64,000 nt of DNA, taken from CAVSWT01 sp963777515. GTDB taxonomy: Bacteria > Bacteroidota > Ignavibacteria > Ignavibacteriales > Ignavibacteriaceae. Below, in pieces: positions 48,495 through 58,188 of this stretch. Numbering within the stretch: position 1 is the stretch's first letter; every line of letters begins with the position of its first letter. A program made the position numbers and the translations under genes. Where the stretch lies: positions 248,001 to 312,000 of the forward strand of contig CAVZQU010000019.1 in assembly GCA_963777515.1 (NCBI GenBank), given 5' to 3'. Under the pieces are notes generated by a model. That model was given only the letters and a program-made list of their open reading frames with translations, ran no database searches and was not told the origin of the DNA.

Positions 48495-49637
48495 TTATTG
48501 CACTGGCGATAACTTAATACCGTCTATCCAAATCTTTCCAATGCCACTTACACAGTAGTCTATTTGTGTATTAATTTTTAAGAGAATCTGAATTATATTA
48601 CTAGGCATTGTAAAAGTCTGTTTTTCTTGAACCCACCCATGTTGTGTAGGACCATAATAATCTGTTAATTTTGTTGTATCAATTGCGGTTACCCCTGATA
48701 ATTTAATTCTTACAGCACCTGGATCCGACTTAATCCAAAACGATAATTCATAGGTTTTCCCTACCACAAAGTTGGAATTATTTATTTTTTGACTTATTTC
48801 TGAATATTTAAAGCTTCTATTACCCTGAGCTATAAGAGAATCAATAAAATTAATTTTTAGAGAGGTCTTGCCGTCAATAAACTCACTTTTGTCTATAGAA
48901 AATACATTATAGCTTGGTGTTCCATCTACATAAGTTTGCCAAAAATCAGGATGAACACCGTCATTAGATATTTCAAATCTTCCATTACTTATATAATTTG
49001 TGTCTGGTATGGAATTTAAAGTTATGGTATTGCTACCACTTAATTTCCCATCCACCGTAGTAATATAAACTCGATAGCTATATTGAGTGCCATTTATAAA
49101 TGTATTATCATTATAGGAAGTATCGTTCTTAGCTACAGTTGAATAAATTAATTCCCCATTAATGTTATCCACAGCTAATCCTTCTTGACGATATGTTTTA
49201 TACCCCTTAAAAGATAAAGAAGTTGATTTTCCCCATCTTAGTGGAATTTTATCAACTGTTTCAGTCAAATTACTAATATGAACTGGTTTGGGAAAATCTA
49301 TTGTTCCTAGATCAGTTTCGCTTTGTGAAAGATTAATAGTAGTCTCATAATATATTGCTTCTCCTGAAGAAAGATCTTTTTCTATATAAATGGTATGATC
49401 TCCATCAGATAATGTTGAGATTTTAAAATTTCCATTTGCATCTGTAGTGGTCTGCCAATTAGCTACATCATCAACTTTAATAGATGCATCTGTAACTAAT
49501 ATTCCTTCAATTGTGACTTTACCTGTAACTTTATCAGTTCCCAATTCCTTTGTATCTGAACTAAGATTTTTACAGGAAGAAAAAATTAATGTAATAAAGA
49601 GAAAGAAAAATAAATTAAAATAAAATGTTAATTTCAT
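48495..49637 (-). CDS. Lipoprotein with carboxypeptidase-like, fibronectin III and carbohydrate-binding-like domains
   Basis: The 380-residue protein has a lipoprotein signal: a hydrophobic stretch and the lipobox LIFSSC, with Cys22 as the lipid site. Residues about 35-115 (GKVTIEGILVTDASIKVDD, TTDANGNFKISTLSDGDHTI) form a carboxypeptidase regulatory-like domain. A fibronectin III-like domain follows (ILPLRWGKS-type strand, SYNDNTFINGTQYSYRVYIT). The C-terminal domain (NGRFEISNDGVHPDFWQ, YELSFWIKSD, KIWIDGIKLSP) is like CBM4/9 carbohydrate-binding sandwiches. It should sit in the outer membrane and bind glycan, perhaps anchoring the polymer. It follows the Wzc gene in the locus by about 420 bases. 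Confidence 0.75.
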   Translation of the reverse strand: MKLTFYFNLFFFLFITLIFSSCKNLSSDTKELGTDKVTGKVTIEGILVTDASIKVDDVANWQTTTDANGNFKISTLSDGDHTIYIEKDLSSGEAIYYETTINLSQSETDLGTIDFPKPVHISNLTETVDKIPLRWGKSTSLSFKGYKTYRQEGLAVDNINGELIYSTVAKNDTSYNDNTFINGTQYSYRVYITTVDGKLSGSNTITLNSIPDTNYISNGRFEISNDGVHPDFWQTYVDGTPSYNVFSIDKSEFIDGKTSLKINFIDSLIAQGNRSFKYSEISQKINNSNFVVGKTYELSFWIKSDPGAVRIKLSGVTAIDTTKLTDYYGPTQHGWVQEKQTFTMPSNIIQILLKINTQIDYCVSGIGKIWIDGIKLSPVQ

Positions 49638-50056
49638 ATATTCTCCTTTAAAATAGCGGTGGTCAAATAGAACATAAATAATTTATTAGTTTTTAAACAT
49701 GATATATGTCACTTAAATAAAAACGCTTATAGTGTCTTTTAAAAATTACTTATTAAGGACAATAATAATGTCTATTTCATTTCAAATAGCAATATAATGT
49801 TGCTTATTTCTTGTATAAAAAACAATTAAAAGAACTTATCATTATTGACAATTAAATCTCTTCTAGTAAAATGAGAAAATTAATTTATTTGTACATTTTA
49901 TCGTAGAATTACCTCAATATCGAATAAGAGCAACCAGACTAGAAATCGGAATTCCCCACAAACAAAATTTTGGTAATTATTAAAATAAAAACGAGCTATA
50001 ACTTACTTACATTAATTGAAATTAATTCAAATAACAGCTCATTTATTAAATTTTCT
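49638..50056. other. Gap after the Wzc-like gene
   Basis: This AT-rich stretch holds no open frame of note. Its right end contains a weak stem-loop that may end the Wzc transcript (listed separately). The rest probably includes the promoter of the lipoprotein gene. Confidence 0.45.
49985..50046 (-). terminator. Possible terminator after the Wzc-like gene
   Basis: On the minus strand gagct (near 50040) pairs with agctc (near 49994), and the sequence then runs into GTTTTTATTTTAA. The stem is short and the loop long, so this is a weak candidate for transcript end of the assembly operon. Confidence 0.3.
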
Positions 50057-52573
50057 TTATGAATATGATTTAGAATAATTCTTTTTTCTTTTTTTAATCT
50101 TTTTTTCTCCTTTATCATCATACCCATAATAATAGCCATAACCATAACCATATCTATGCTTGAAATATGAATTTTTGATATCACAAGCATTAACTACTAT
50201 GCCATTCACCTTAACATCTTCTCTACCTAATTCTTTAATTCCCCAAAGTACACTATCTTTTACTGTATGATTGGGACGAATAACCATTACCACATCTTTT
50301 ACTCTCTTCCCTAATACCAAAACATCCACTACTCTGGTTATTGGTGGAGTATCAAATATTATGTAATCATAAGATGAGTCTTTTATCATATCAATAAGTT
50401 TATCCATTTTTTCTGAACCCAGAAAATCACTAGAATTTTCAGTAACTCCTCCAGATGGCAGAATATTAAGTGTTTTAAGAGAATTATCTGTCCCAAAATT
50501 TTTATTTAAATTATATATGTTAGGAATGTTAATATCCTCAGTAAGATAATTTATTAAACCAGGTGAATCCTTAGATATTTCAAACAATTCTGTTAATCTT
50601 GACTTTCGAAGATCACAATCAATAACTAGAACTTTCTTTTCAGCTTGAGCAAGAGAAATAGCAAGATTGGCTGCCACAGTTGTCTTACCGCTATTTTCTT
50701 CACAACTTGTAAGCATAATAATTTTCTTCTTTGCATCAGAAGATGATGCTAATTTAGTTCTAAGTACACGATAAGATTCGCGAAAACCGTCCTGATTATC
50801 CATTAATGTAACAAACCTGCTTTTATAATCATTTGCATTTTTAATACTCTGATTAATTGATTTATCATAATTTGGAATTATAGCAAAAACCGGCAAACCT
50901 AAATCATTTTCTATATCGTCTAAGTCAGTAATTTTTTTATTCATAGATTCTAAACCAATAACAATTCCTACTCCAAGCACCAATCCAAATAATAATCCAA
51001 ATATAGGATTAATTCTTTTCCGCATGTTATCCGCTTCATAAGCTGGCTCAGCAATTATTATATCTTGAAGTTTGGAAAGTTCCGACATTCTCATCTCTTC
51101 TCTCTTACTCATTAACATATTAAATACTTGTTCATAGGTCTCTTTTGCACGAGTTAGTTCAGCTAATTTAGTTTCCTGCGTTGGTAAGCTTCTAATTCTG
51201 CTTTGATATTTTGATATCAATTCATCAAGTTTTGCATCTTTTTGCTTTAATGCATCAATATTAATCTGATAAGCACTAAATGTGTTTTGATTGTATGATG
51301 ATAACTTCTTCTTGATTTCATTGATTTGGTTGTCTACATTAATTACCTCTGGATGTGACTCAGTTCTTTTTTGCAATAATTCTATTCTTTTAACTTCTAA
51401 ATTTGAAAGTTTATTCATTAAATCGGCAAAAGGAGACATATTACTTGATGAATTAGTTCCTTCGGAAGAAATTGTTGTTTGATCAAAAAACCCATTTACC
51501 TGATATTGTTTTTTCATTGAAGCAAGTTTATTCTCATAATCACTTAAATCAAGATTAGAATTTATCTTTTCCGCTTCTAGTTTACTGAGAAAATCAACCA
51601 GATTACTCGAATTTTCGTCAATCTTTACTATTTGATTTCCTGATTTATAACTACTTAGCTGATCTTCTGCATCTTTAAGTTTTTCATCGATTTTCTGAAG
51701 CTGTTGATCTATAAAGTTATATGAATATCTTATTGATTCTTTTTGTTGGTCTATTCTAGTTTCTCTGAATTTGTCGGCAATTGTATTTGCTAATGTAACA
51801 GCAGCCGATTGGGTTAATGCAGCACATGTAACTGAAAAAATATCTGTAGTTTGCTTATGATCAGTGGTAATTTTACCTTTAAGATTATCAACTACTTCAT
51901 TTGTACTTGCAAAATCAATGAATAATTTACTGCCAATAACAGCATTCGGCCAATACAATAAAACTCTTGCTTTTTCAAAATTGATATCAGCAGTTGACGG
52001 ATCATTAATTTTCTGAATTAATTTACCCGAATCTTCATCATAAACCTCAAAAGTATTTGGTGATGCTTTTTTAATGAAGTATAAATAAGTATAATTTGAA
52101 GGTTTTGTTTCAACTTCTAAAAATTCAGGTAAACTTTTTTCGGAATTATTATTTCCCCCATATATATCATTATAGTCCAAAATATTTTTATTTATTTGAA
52201 TTGGATCTGAATTAGGCATCTCAATTCTATCAATATTCAATGTTAAATTAAGTTCTGTCACTACTTTTTCAAGTACTCCACGGGTTGTGACTAATTCCAT
52301 TTCTGTTTCGATTTGATCTTTAGTATCAATTGCTAAAATTCTATTTAAATCATCTTTTGAAGACTTTTCATTATTTTCTTTTTTTAGAAGGACTGTGGCA
52401 GAATAATAAGATTTACTTAGATAGTTGAAAGCAAATACACTAATAAGCGCAATTAAAACCGCAATGATAACAATTTTTTTTCGGTGATTAATCATTTGAA
52501 TAAAATCACCAATACTACGTTCAGGCTTATTTTCGCCACCTTGTAATAAATTTAATAAATCATCATTATTCAT
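50057..52573 (-). CDS. Wzc-like polysaccharide co-polymerase and tyrosine autokinase
   Basis: This 838-residue protein has an N-terminal membrane segment (about residues 34-52), a Wzz-type periplasmic domain with long coiled-coil helices (about 270-480), and a second membrane segment (FGLLFGLVLGVGIVIGLESM). The cytoplasmic BY-kinase domain follows: SCEENSGKTTVAANLA (Walker A), VLVIDCDLRKSRL (Walker A'), YIIFDTPPI (Walker B). The tail RYGYGYGYYYGYDDKG is a tyrosine cluster, the usual autophosphorylation site. It controls chain length and export together with Wza and Wzy. It lies downstream of the Wza-like gene by about 56 bases. A cognate phosphatase is not in the window. Confidence 0.93.
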   Translation of the reverse strand: MNNDDLLNLLQGGENKPERSIGDFIQMINHRKKIVIIAVLIALISVFAFNYLSKSYYSATVLLKKENNEKSSKDDLNRILAIDTKDQIETEMELVTTRGVLEKVVTELNLTLNIDRIEMPNSDPIQINKNILDYNDIYGGNNNSEKSLPEFLEVETKPSNYTYLYFIKKASPNTFEVYDEDSGKLIQKINDPSTADINFEKARVLLYWPNAVIGSKLFIDFASTNEVVDNLKGKITTDHKQTTDIFSVTCAALTQSAAVTLANTIADKFRETRIDQQKESIRYSYNFIDQQLQKIDEKLKDAEDQLSSYKSGNQIVKIDENSSNLVDFLSKLEAEKINSNLDLSDYENKLASMKKQYQVNGFFDQTTISSEGTNSSSNMSPFADLMNKLSNLEVKRIELLQKRTESHPEVINVDNQINEIKKKLSSYNQNTFSAYQINIDALKQKDAKLDELISKYQSRIRSLPTQETKLAELTRAKETYEQVFNMLMSKREEMRMSELSKLQDIIIAEPAYEADNMRKRINPIFGLLFGLVLGVGIVIGLESMNKKITDLDDIENDLGLPVFAIIPNYDKSINQSIKNANDYKSRFVTLMDNQDGFRESYRVLRTKLASSSDAKKKIIMLTSCEENSGKTTVAANLAISLAQAEKKVLVIDCDLRKSRLTELFEISKDSPGLINYLTEDINIPNIYNLNKNFGTDNSLKTLNILPSGGVTENSSDFLGSEKMDKLIDMIKDSSYDYIIFDTPPITRVVDVLVLGKRVKDVVMVIRPNHTVKDSVLWGIKELGREDVKVNGIVVNACDIKNSYFKHRYGYGYGYYYGYDDKGEKKIKKRKKNYSKSYS

Positions 52574-52629
52574 TTTATTTTCCTCAATCTAGTCAAACTC
52601 GGTATTTATTTACCTAAATATCTTATTAA

Positions 52630-53238
52630 TTATTTTCTTAAAATTAAACTAATTATAGTTACTAATAAAGCTATTCCAGAAAAAATAAAGGTCGTGTTTC
52701 TAGCATCAACCCACCAACTTCTTGTCACATAAATCTGATCTCCGGATTTTAACCCAGTATCAATTAATCGATTGCCTTCTTGAATAATTTCTTCTCCATC
52801 TAATTCAATTCTTTCGTTATCTCTAATTAAATAAACATCGCTCAAATCTGCATTTTCAGTTTCCCCACCAGCTAATGCTAATATATCTGAAAATTTTTCT
52901 ATCCCGGTCGCATAATAAAACCCAGGACTTTTCACTTCACCAAATATATTGATCTTATATAAAGGTAATATTTTCAACTCAGGATTTTTATATAAGCTAT
53001 CATATTTTGTTTCAATTTCTTGTTTAATATCATCGAATTTTCTATTCCTTGTTTGAATTATTCCGATAAATGGAAATTGTATATTGCCATTTTGCTGCAC
53101 AAAATAATCACCGGATATTTGATCTTCTAAGTTGTAGAAGGTAATTCTTATACCGTCTCCAGGATTCAAATCTTGACCAAAGATAAAGATATTATTTATA
53201 AAAAGTACAGCCAATATAACAACTAACTTTAGTTTCAT
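52630..53238 (-). CDS. Wza-like polysaccharide export protein
   Basis: This 202-residue protein has a signal peptide (MKLKLVVILAVLFINNIF to about FGQ). DLNPGDGIRITFYNLEDQIS and GNIQFPFIGIIQTR form the Poly_export domain. INIFGEVKSPGFYYATGIE opens an SLBB domain, and a C-terminal hydrophobic helix (FIFSGIALLVTIISLILRK) would anchor it. It is shorter than E. coli Wza (about 380 residues), as is common in Bacteroidota and relatives. It should form the outer part of the export channel and works with the Wzc-like protein encoded next. Confidence 0.88.
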   Translation of the reverse strand: MKLKLVVILAVLFINNIFIFGQDLNPGDGIRITFYNLEDQISGDYFVQQNGNIQFPFIGIIQTRNRKFDDIKQEIETKYDSLYKNPELKILPLYKINIFGEVKSPGFYYATGIEKFSDILALAGGETENADLSDVYLIRDNERIELDGEEIIQEGNRLIDTGLKSGDQIYVTRSWWVDARNTTFIFSGIALLVTIISLILRK

Positions 53239-53341
53239 TCTTCCTCAATAATACGATTTTAACAAATGAAAAATAGTACCACTATTTTCAAAGTGCAATG
53301 TAAATACTTTCCTGTAATAGATTAAATTGATTATATTAAAT

Positions 53342-53830
53342 TTATTCAGCATGAGAATGAATAGTTTCCCTGATTATTCTTGCTGGTACTCCTGCCACAA
53401 CAGAATTTGGAGGGACATCTTTAGTCACTACAGCACCTGCCCCTACAATTGCATTTTCACCAATAGTAACACCACATAAGATAGTTGCTGATGATCCGAT
53501 TGAAGCTCCTTTATTGACAAATGTTTCTATTACTGCCCAGTCTTTTTCATTTTGCAATTGTCCATCATTAGCAGTGGCACGCGGATACAAATCATTTATG
53601 AATGTTACATTATGCCCTATAAAAACATTATCCTCAATATGAACACCTTCACAAATAAATGTGTGAGAAGATATTTTGCAGTTTTTTCCAATAAAAGAAT
53701 TTTTCTGAATTTCTACAAACGTTCCGATTTTGGTTCCATCATCTATTGAGCAGCCATATAAATTAACGAAATCAAAAATCTTAACATCTTTACCTAATTT
53801 AACATTATTTATGTTTTGTTTTTCATACAT
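53342..53830 (-). CDS. Hexapeptide-repeat sugar N-acetyltransferase (WbpD-like)
   Basis: This 162-residue protein is a left-handed beta-helix acyltransferase: repeated hexapeptide turns (DGTKIGTFVEIQKNSFIGKN, IEDNVFIGHNVTF, IGENAIVGAGAVVTKDVPPN) end in VVAGVPARIIR. Length and order match the WbpD/WlbB group, which acetylates the 3-amino group of a UDP-2-acetamido-3-amino uronic acid with acetyl-CoA. The neighbouring dehydrogenase and aminotransferase genes fit the preceding steps. The exact sugar is inferred from family and context. Confidence 0.83.
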   Translation of the reverse strand: MYEKQNINNVKLGKDVKIFDFVNLYGCSIDDGTKIGTFVEIQKNSFIGKNCKISSHTFICEGVHIEDNVFIGHNVTFINDLYPRATANDGQLQNEKDWAVIETFVNKGASIGSSATILCGVTIGENAIVGAGAVVTKDVPPNSVVAGVPARIIRETIHSHAE

Positions 53831-53863
53831 ATGGATAATACTTTTATTAAGTTATATTAATTC

Positions 53864-54907
53864 TCAATTAAAACTGCTTTTTCTTATACTCAGACATTTA
53901 TTCTTTAAAGCGACAAATAAGCCCAGATTTTTTATTGATTCATTAGAAGCTTCTAAGATTTTGACAACATCAAGCCCATCTTTACCGGAAGTTAGAGGTT
54001 GATGATTATTATTTATAGCATTTATAAATTCAGTAGCCCCTAATGCTAAAGCTTCTGTTTGATTAATCTTTGGAGAATACATATCACCTGTTCTATATTG
54101 AACAAGAGTTTTATGAATATTCTCCATAGTATCTACTTGAACGCCACAATCATAAACCTTGATTTTTTCAAAGTTCTCCATGTCATCAAATACCAACATT
54201 TTTTTATTTCCAGCTACAATCATTCTTCTAATTTTTACAGGCGAAGTCCAATTTACATGGAAATGAGCAAGACATGAATTATTTTCAAAATGTAATGAAA
54301 GATGGGCAATATTTTCTTGATCAGTTTCATAATTTGAAATTCCAGTAGCGGTAACACCTAAAATCTTTTTGTCAGGTAAAATATATTTCATTATTGAAAG
54401 ATCATGAGGAGCTAAATCCCAAATTACATTTACATCGTGCTGGAATAAACCCAAATTAATTCTAACAGAATCAAAATATATTATGTCTCCCAATTCCCCG
54501 TTTTCAACTAGTTCTTTTATCTTTTGTACAGCTCCTGTATATATGAAAGTATGATCAACAAAGATTTTTAAACCTTTTTTATCAGCAATTTCAATTAATT
54601 CTTCTCCTTGTTTGGAAGTAGTAGTAAATGGTTTTTCCACCCAAATATGTTTTCCAGATTCCAAAGCTCTTTTGGCTAAATTATAATGAGTAAATACCGG
54701 AGTAGCTATTATTATAGCGTCAACGTCACTATTTAATAGATCATTATAATCATCAGTTAAATATGCATTTGGAAATTTAGATTTGATATAATTTAATCTA
54801 TTAATATCTTTATCACATCCAATTACTTTTTTTACATCTTTATGAGCTAAGAAATTTCTAATTAAATTTGGGCCCCAATATCCAAGTCCTACAACACCTA
54901 CTTTCAT
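53864..54907 (-). CDS. Gfo/Idh/MocA-family sugar-nucleotide dehydrogenase
   Basis: This 347-residue protein opens with MKVGVVGLGYWGPNLIRNF, a Rossmann motif. VDAIIIATPVFTHYNLAKRA and HIWVEKPFTTTSKQGEEL (the EKP motif) mark the Gfo/Idh/MocA family, and WDLAPHDLSIM lies in the substrate domain. In 3-acetamido sugar pathways such enzymes oxidise C3 to a keto group for the aminotransferase. It lies between the acetyltransferase and sugar-phosphate transferase genes. The reaction is assigned from the gene set, not from substrate-specific residues. Confidence 0.83.
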   Translation of the reverse strand: MKVGVVGLGYWGPNLIRNFLAHKDVKKVIGCDKDINRLNYIKSKFPNAYLTDDYNDLLNSDVDAIIIATPVFTHYNLAKRALESGKHIWVEKPFTTTSKQGEELIEIADKKGLKIFVDHTFIYTGAVQKIKELVENGELGDIIYFDSVRINLGLFQHDVNVIWDLAPHDLSIMKYILPDKKILGVTATGISNYETDQENIAHLSLHFENNSCLAHFHVNWTSPVKIRRMIVAGNKKMLVFDDMENFEKIKVYDCGVQVDTMENIHKTLVQYRTGDMYSPKINQTEALALGATEFINAINNNHQPLTSGKDGLDVVKILEASNESIKNLGLFVALKNKCLSIRKSSFN

Positions 54908-54959
54908 TTATGCCTCCATTTTAACTAAATGATGTAACATTACTCAAAAACATTTTAAT

Positions 54960-56384
54960 TTATTTTCCACCCCTTGCAAAAATCATTACCGGCAAAGTTT
55001 TAAGAATTAACTTTAAATCTAACCAAGGTGACATATTATTTACGTAATATAGGTCTAATACAATTGAATCAATAAACGAAACTGAACTACGGCCGGAAAC
55101 CTGCCAAACACCGGTGCAGCCTGGTAATACACTTACTCTCCTTTTCTGCCAATTATCATAGTGCTTGTACTCATACGGTAAACATGGCCTAGGGCCAACA
55201 AGGCTCATATCACCTAATAAAACATTAAATAATTGAGGTAATTCATCGAGTGAAGTTTTACGAATTATTTTACCAATTTTTGTTAACCTACTATCATTGA
55301 TTATTTTCGTATTTTCTTGTTGAGTTTTCATAAACTCAAGCATTTGTTTTTTACGTTCTTCATCTTCACCATTTGCTACGTACATTGATCTAAATTTATA
55401 AAACTGAAAAGGTTTACCATTTTTCCCTATTCGTGTTTGCCTAAAGAATACTGGGCCTTTAGAAGTTAGTTTAATCAAAAATGCAATCATTAAAAAGAGT
55501 GGGGATAGAAAAGTCAGTGCCAATAATGACACTAATATATCAGTTGCTCTTTTCATAAACATTGAGATTTCCGTATTATAGAGAGGTGATGATTCGATAA
55601 CTGGTATAGAAGCATATTTTTCAGTTGAAACTTTTTTATGAACAATATCAAATAATTGTGAAGTTACTTTTACATCTACATTAAATCTTTGACAATTATC
55701 AATGACAGATAATAATTTCTCATAATCATCATCATCACTTGCTATCAGTATTTCATGTACTTTATTTTTCATCATGATCTTTTCTAAATCGAACAGACCA
55801 CCTAAAACCCGTTTACCTTCAACAACTTCTTCATTCAGATCACGAGAATCATCCATAAAACCAATTATATTAATACCAATCGGATTCTCAAACATCAATT
55901 TTGTTGCTAATATTTGACCGGATTTCCCATTTCCAATGATTAAAACATTTCTCCTAAACTGCTTATTATTTAGTTTGATATACACATTTCTTAAGATTAT
56001 AATCCTGCCTATAAAAAGCAATAACAATGAGCTTATTGAAAAAACAAAAATTACCAAGGTGGAATCAACTATATTTGAGGTTTTCAATAAAAATGAAAAA
56101 ATTATAATATAGATAATTCCAAAAAATAAAGATTTAACCAACGCAGTTAAATGTGCAGCCTGGCTCAATATTAAGTGAATTTTATACAGGTTATTAAATT
56201 CGAAGATTAAAATAAATGAAAGTACTAAAAATAAAATTATGAAGGTTTGTACAGCATATAATGATTCACCATGTGAAACTTTATTTAATACTTCGAAAAT
56301 ATAACCAGCAAATAAGAAAGATATTGTAAGTAATATTATATCGGAAACAGCAAAATAATACTTATACTTTGGTAATTTAAACAT
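54960..56384 (-). CDS. Polyisoprenyl-phosphate sugar-1-phosphate transferase (WcaJ-like)
   Basis: This 474-residue protein has four or five N-terminal membrane segments and a Rossmann-like CoA-binding-type domain (NVLIIGNGKSGQILATKLMF, GFMDDSRDL). The C-terminal catalytic domain includes KRATDILVSLLALTFLSPLF, FRQTRIGKNGKPFQFYKFRS, TSLDELPQLFNVLLGDMSLV and GPRPCLPYEY. These are hallmarks of the polyprenyl glycosylphosphotransferase family. It starts repeat-unit synthesis by moving a sugar-1-phosphate from a UDP-sugar to undecaprenyl phosphate. It is the only initiating enzyme in the window. Confidence 0.93.
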   Translation of the reverse strand: MFKLPKYKYYFAVSDIILLTISFLFAGYIFEVLNKVSHGESLYAVQTFIILFLVLSFILIFEFNNLYKIHLILSQAAHLTALVKSLFFGIIYIIIFSFLLKTSNIVDSTLVIFVFSISSLLLLFIGRIIILRNVYIKLNNKQFRRNVLIIGNGKSGQILATKLMFENPIGINIIGFMDDSRDLNEEVVEGKRVLGGLFDLEKIMMKNKVHEILIASDDDDYEKLLSVIDNCQRFNVDVKVTSQLFDIVHKKVSTEKYASIPVIESSPLYNTEISMFMKRATDILVSLLALTFLSPLFLMIAFLIKLTSKGPVFFRQTRIGKNGKPFQFYKFRSMYVANGEDEERKKQMLEFMKTQQENTKIINDSRLTKIGKIIRKTSLDELPQLFNVLLGDMSLVGPRPCLPYEYKHYDNWQKRRVSVLPGCTGVWQVSGRSSVSFIDSIVLDLYYVNNMSPWLDLKLILKTLPVMIFARGGK

Positions 56385-56446
56385 TAATAAATTTCCTTCA
56401 TCCTTATTTTTTTTGATTTCAGCAAAATGCTTAGTAAAAATTTAAA

Positions 56447-57568
56447 TTATTTTATAAAAAAACTTTTAATTGTATCACAAACATATTCTATCATAGCATT
56501 ATCAAGCTCTGCATACATTGGCAACGACAAACCACTTTGAGCTAATTTTTCAGTTACTGGGAATGCGCCTTTCTTGTATCCTAAATAATTAAAACACTTT
56601 TGTTGATGAAGCGGAATAGGATAATGTAAACCAGTTGCAATACCATTCTCATTCAAATACTTTGCTAGTTTGTTTCTCTCTTCTTCTCCGCCTTCCCTTA
56701 CCTGGATAACGAACAAGTGATAAACATGCTTTGAATAATCAGCTTCTTTAGGTAAAATAATTTCATCAACACTAGATAGTAACTCGTTATATTTTTTAGC
56801 AACATTTCTTCTTGCGTCTGTCCATGAATTTAAATATTTAAGTTTGATATCTAAAACAGCTCCTTGAATTCCATCCATTCTATAGTTATGCCCAAATATT
56901 TCGTGATCATATTTTTGCAATGCTCCATGATCACGAATCATTTTAACTTTTTTTGCCAAGCCATCATCGTTAGTTGTAAAAGCACCGCCTTCACCATAAG
57001 CACCAAGATTTTTACCGGGATAAAAACTAAATGATGCTGCTGTTCCGATTCCACCAACTTTCTTACCATTATATTCTGCTATATGTGCTTGAGCACAATC
57101 TTCAACTAAAAACAAATTATGTTTATCTGCAATTACTTTTAAAGGATCCATATCTGCCGGTTGTCCATATAAATGAACTGCAACAATAGCTTTGGTTTTA
57201 GGTGTAATTACCTGTTCAATTTTTTGTGGATCAATATTATATGTATCTTCCTGTACATCAACAAAAACTGGACGAGCCCCACAAAGAGTAGCACCCCAAG
57301 CGGTAGCTATAAAAGTGTTTGCAGGTATAATAACTTCATCACCTGGGCCAATACCTAAAGCCCAAAGTGCCAAGTGATTTCCATCTGTACCTGAACTGAC
57401 ACCAAGACAATTTTTGACATCATGTGCTTTTGCAAAATGTTCTTCAAAATCAAATACAGCTTTACCTAATACGAAAGCTGAACTTTCTATAACATTTTGA
57501 ATTGAAGGAGAAACTTCGTCTTTTATAGTTTTATACTGTGCTTTAAGATCAAGAAAAGGTACCTGCAT
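56447..57568 (-). CDS. DegT/DnrJ/EryC1/StrS-family sugar aminotransferase
   Basis: This 373-residue protein starts MQVPFLDLKAQYKTIKDEV, the usual family opening. GVSSGTDGNHLALWALGIGP is the cofactor phosphate region, LVEDCAQAHIAEYNGKKVGG the aspartate that binds the pyridine, and AASFSFYPGKNLGAYGEGGA holds the PLP-binding lysine. It transfers an amino group from glutamate to a keto sugar nucleotide. With the Gfo/Idh dehydrogenase and hexapeptide acetyltransferase it completes a 3-amino sugar set. It is the first gene of the assembly group on this strand, 39 bases from the STAS gene. Confidence 0.92.
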   Translation of the reverse strand: MQVPFLDLKAQYKTIKDEVSPSIQNVIESSAFVLGKAVFDFEEHFAKAHDVKNCLGVSSGTDGNHLALWALGIGPGDEVIIPANTFIATAWGATLCGARPVFVDVQEDTYNIDPQKIEQVITPKTKAIVAVHLYGQPADMDPLKVIADKHNLFLVEDCAQAHIAEYNGKKVGGIGTAASFSFYPGKNLGAYGEGGAFTTNDDGLAKKVKMIRDHGALQKYDHEIFGHNYRMDGIQGAVLDIKLKYLNSWTDARRNVAKKYNELLSSVDEIILPKEADYSKHVYHLFVIQVREGGEEERNKLAKYLNENGIATGLHYPIPLHQQKCFNYLGYKKGAFPVTEKLAQSGLSLPMYAELDNAMIEYVCDTIKSFFIK

Positions 57569-57607
57569 TTTTTAATTATTGCCTTCTATTATTATCTACT
57601 AATTGGA

Positions 57608-57982
57608 TTAAACATCTTCTGAATTAATTACTTTAACAGCAGTTTTATTAAAACTTTCCATTGCTTCTTCGCGCGAATTATAAGTTTCAAAAATTCTAAA
57701 CAACCTGGCTAACTCGAATAACGACCTTGCGGAAGGATGCAATTCAACTAATTTTAAATCACCATTTAATGCACTAACTTTTCTTAACGAAACAACTAAT
57801 GTACCCATGAAGGTTGAATCAACAAATTCACACATAGACAAATCTACAATAATTTTTCTTTCACCTATGTCGATTCCATCAAACAAGATGTTTTTTAATT
57901 CTTTGGATTCTTTTAAGGTTGCTCTAGAAAAGTTGACTTTAACAATCATTATATCTTTAACACGTTCTACAGTAAAATCCAT
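57608..57982 (-). CDS. STAS-domain anti-sigma-factor antagonist
   Basis: This 124-residue protein is a single STAS domain: IMIVKVNFSRATLKESKEL, KIIVDLSMCEFVDSTFMGTL, GDLKLVELHPSARSLFELA. The serine of FVDSTF is at the usual phosphorylation position of SpoIIAA-type proteins. Such proteins bind anti-sigma kinases or serve as switches in stressosome-like or polysaccharide control. No partner kinase gene is seen next to it. A sigma-54-like box (58060-58077) lies upstream. It immediately precedes the aminotransferase gene, so it may link signalling to polymer synthesis. Confidence 0.88.
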   Translation of the reverse strand: MDFTVERVKDIMIVKVNFSRATLKESKELKNILFDGIDIGERKIIVDLSMCEFVDSTFMGTLVVSLRKVSALNGDLKLVELHPSARSLFELARLFRIFETYNSREEAMESFNKTAVKVINSEDV

Positions 57983-58059
57983 TTGAAAACTCCACGTTGT
58001 TTTAGTTTTAAGCTATTAAGAATCTTTATATTCAAAATTTCTTAATCTTTTCTAGTTAG

Positions 58060-58077
58060 TGCCAATTCAAGTGCCAA
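58060..58077 (-). promoter_or_regulatory. Sigma-54-like promoter candidate before the STAS gene
   Basis: On the minus strand the box reads TTGGCACTTGAATTGGCA. TTGGCAC matches the -24 element; the -12 element TTGG departs from TTGC by one base. It lies about 78 bases before the start at 57982. A nearly identical box precedes the CheW gene, and an NtrC-family activator is encoded nearby. Confidence 0.5.
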
Positions 58078-58188
58078 GTTCCTAAAAGCTTAAAAAATCA
58101 AATAAATAAGCTTTTTAAGGAAATTTTATTATTTTATTAATTTTTAATTTGTTTCAGAATAAGACATAGTTTAATTTAAAACTAACAA

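Noticed and set aside
50057..50190. A second frame inside the end of the Wzc-like gene
   Set aside because: It is a shadow of the tyrosine-rich tail in another frame.
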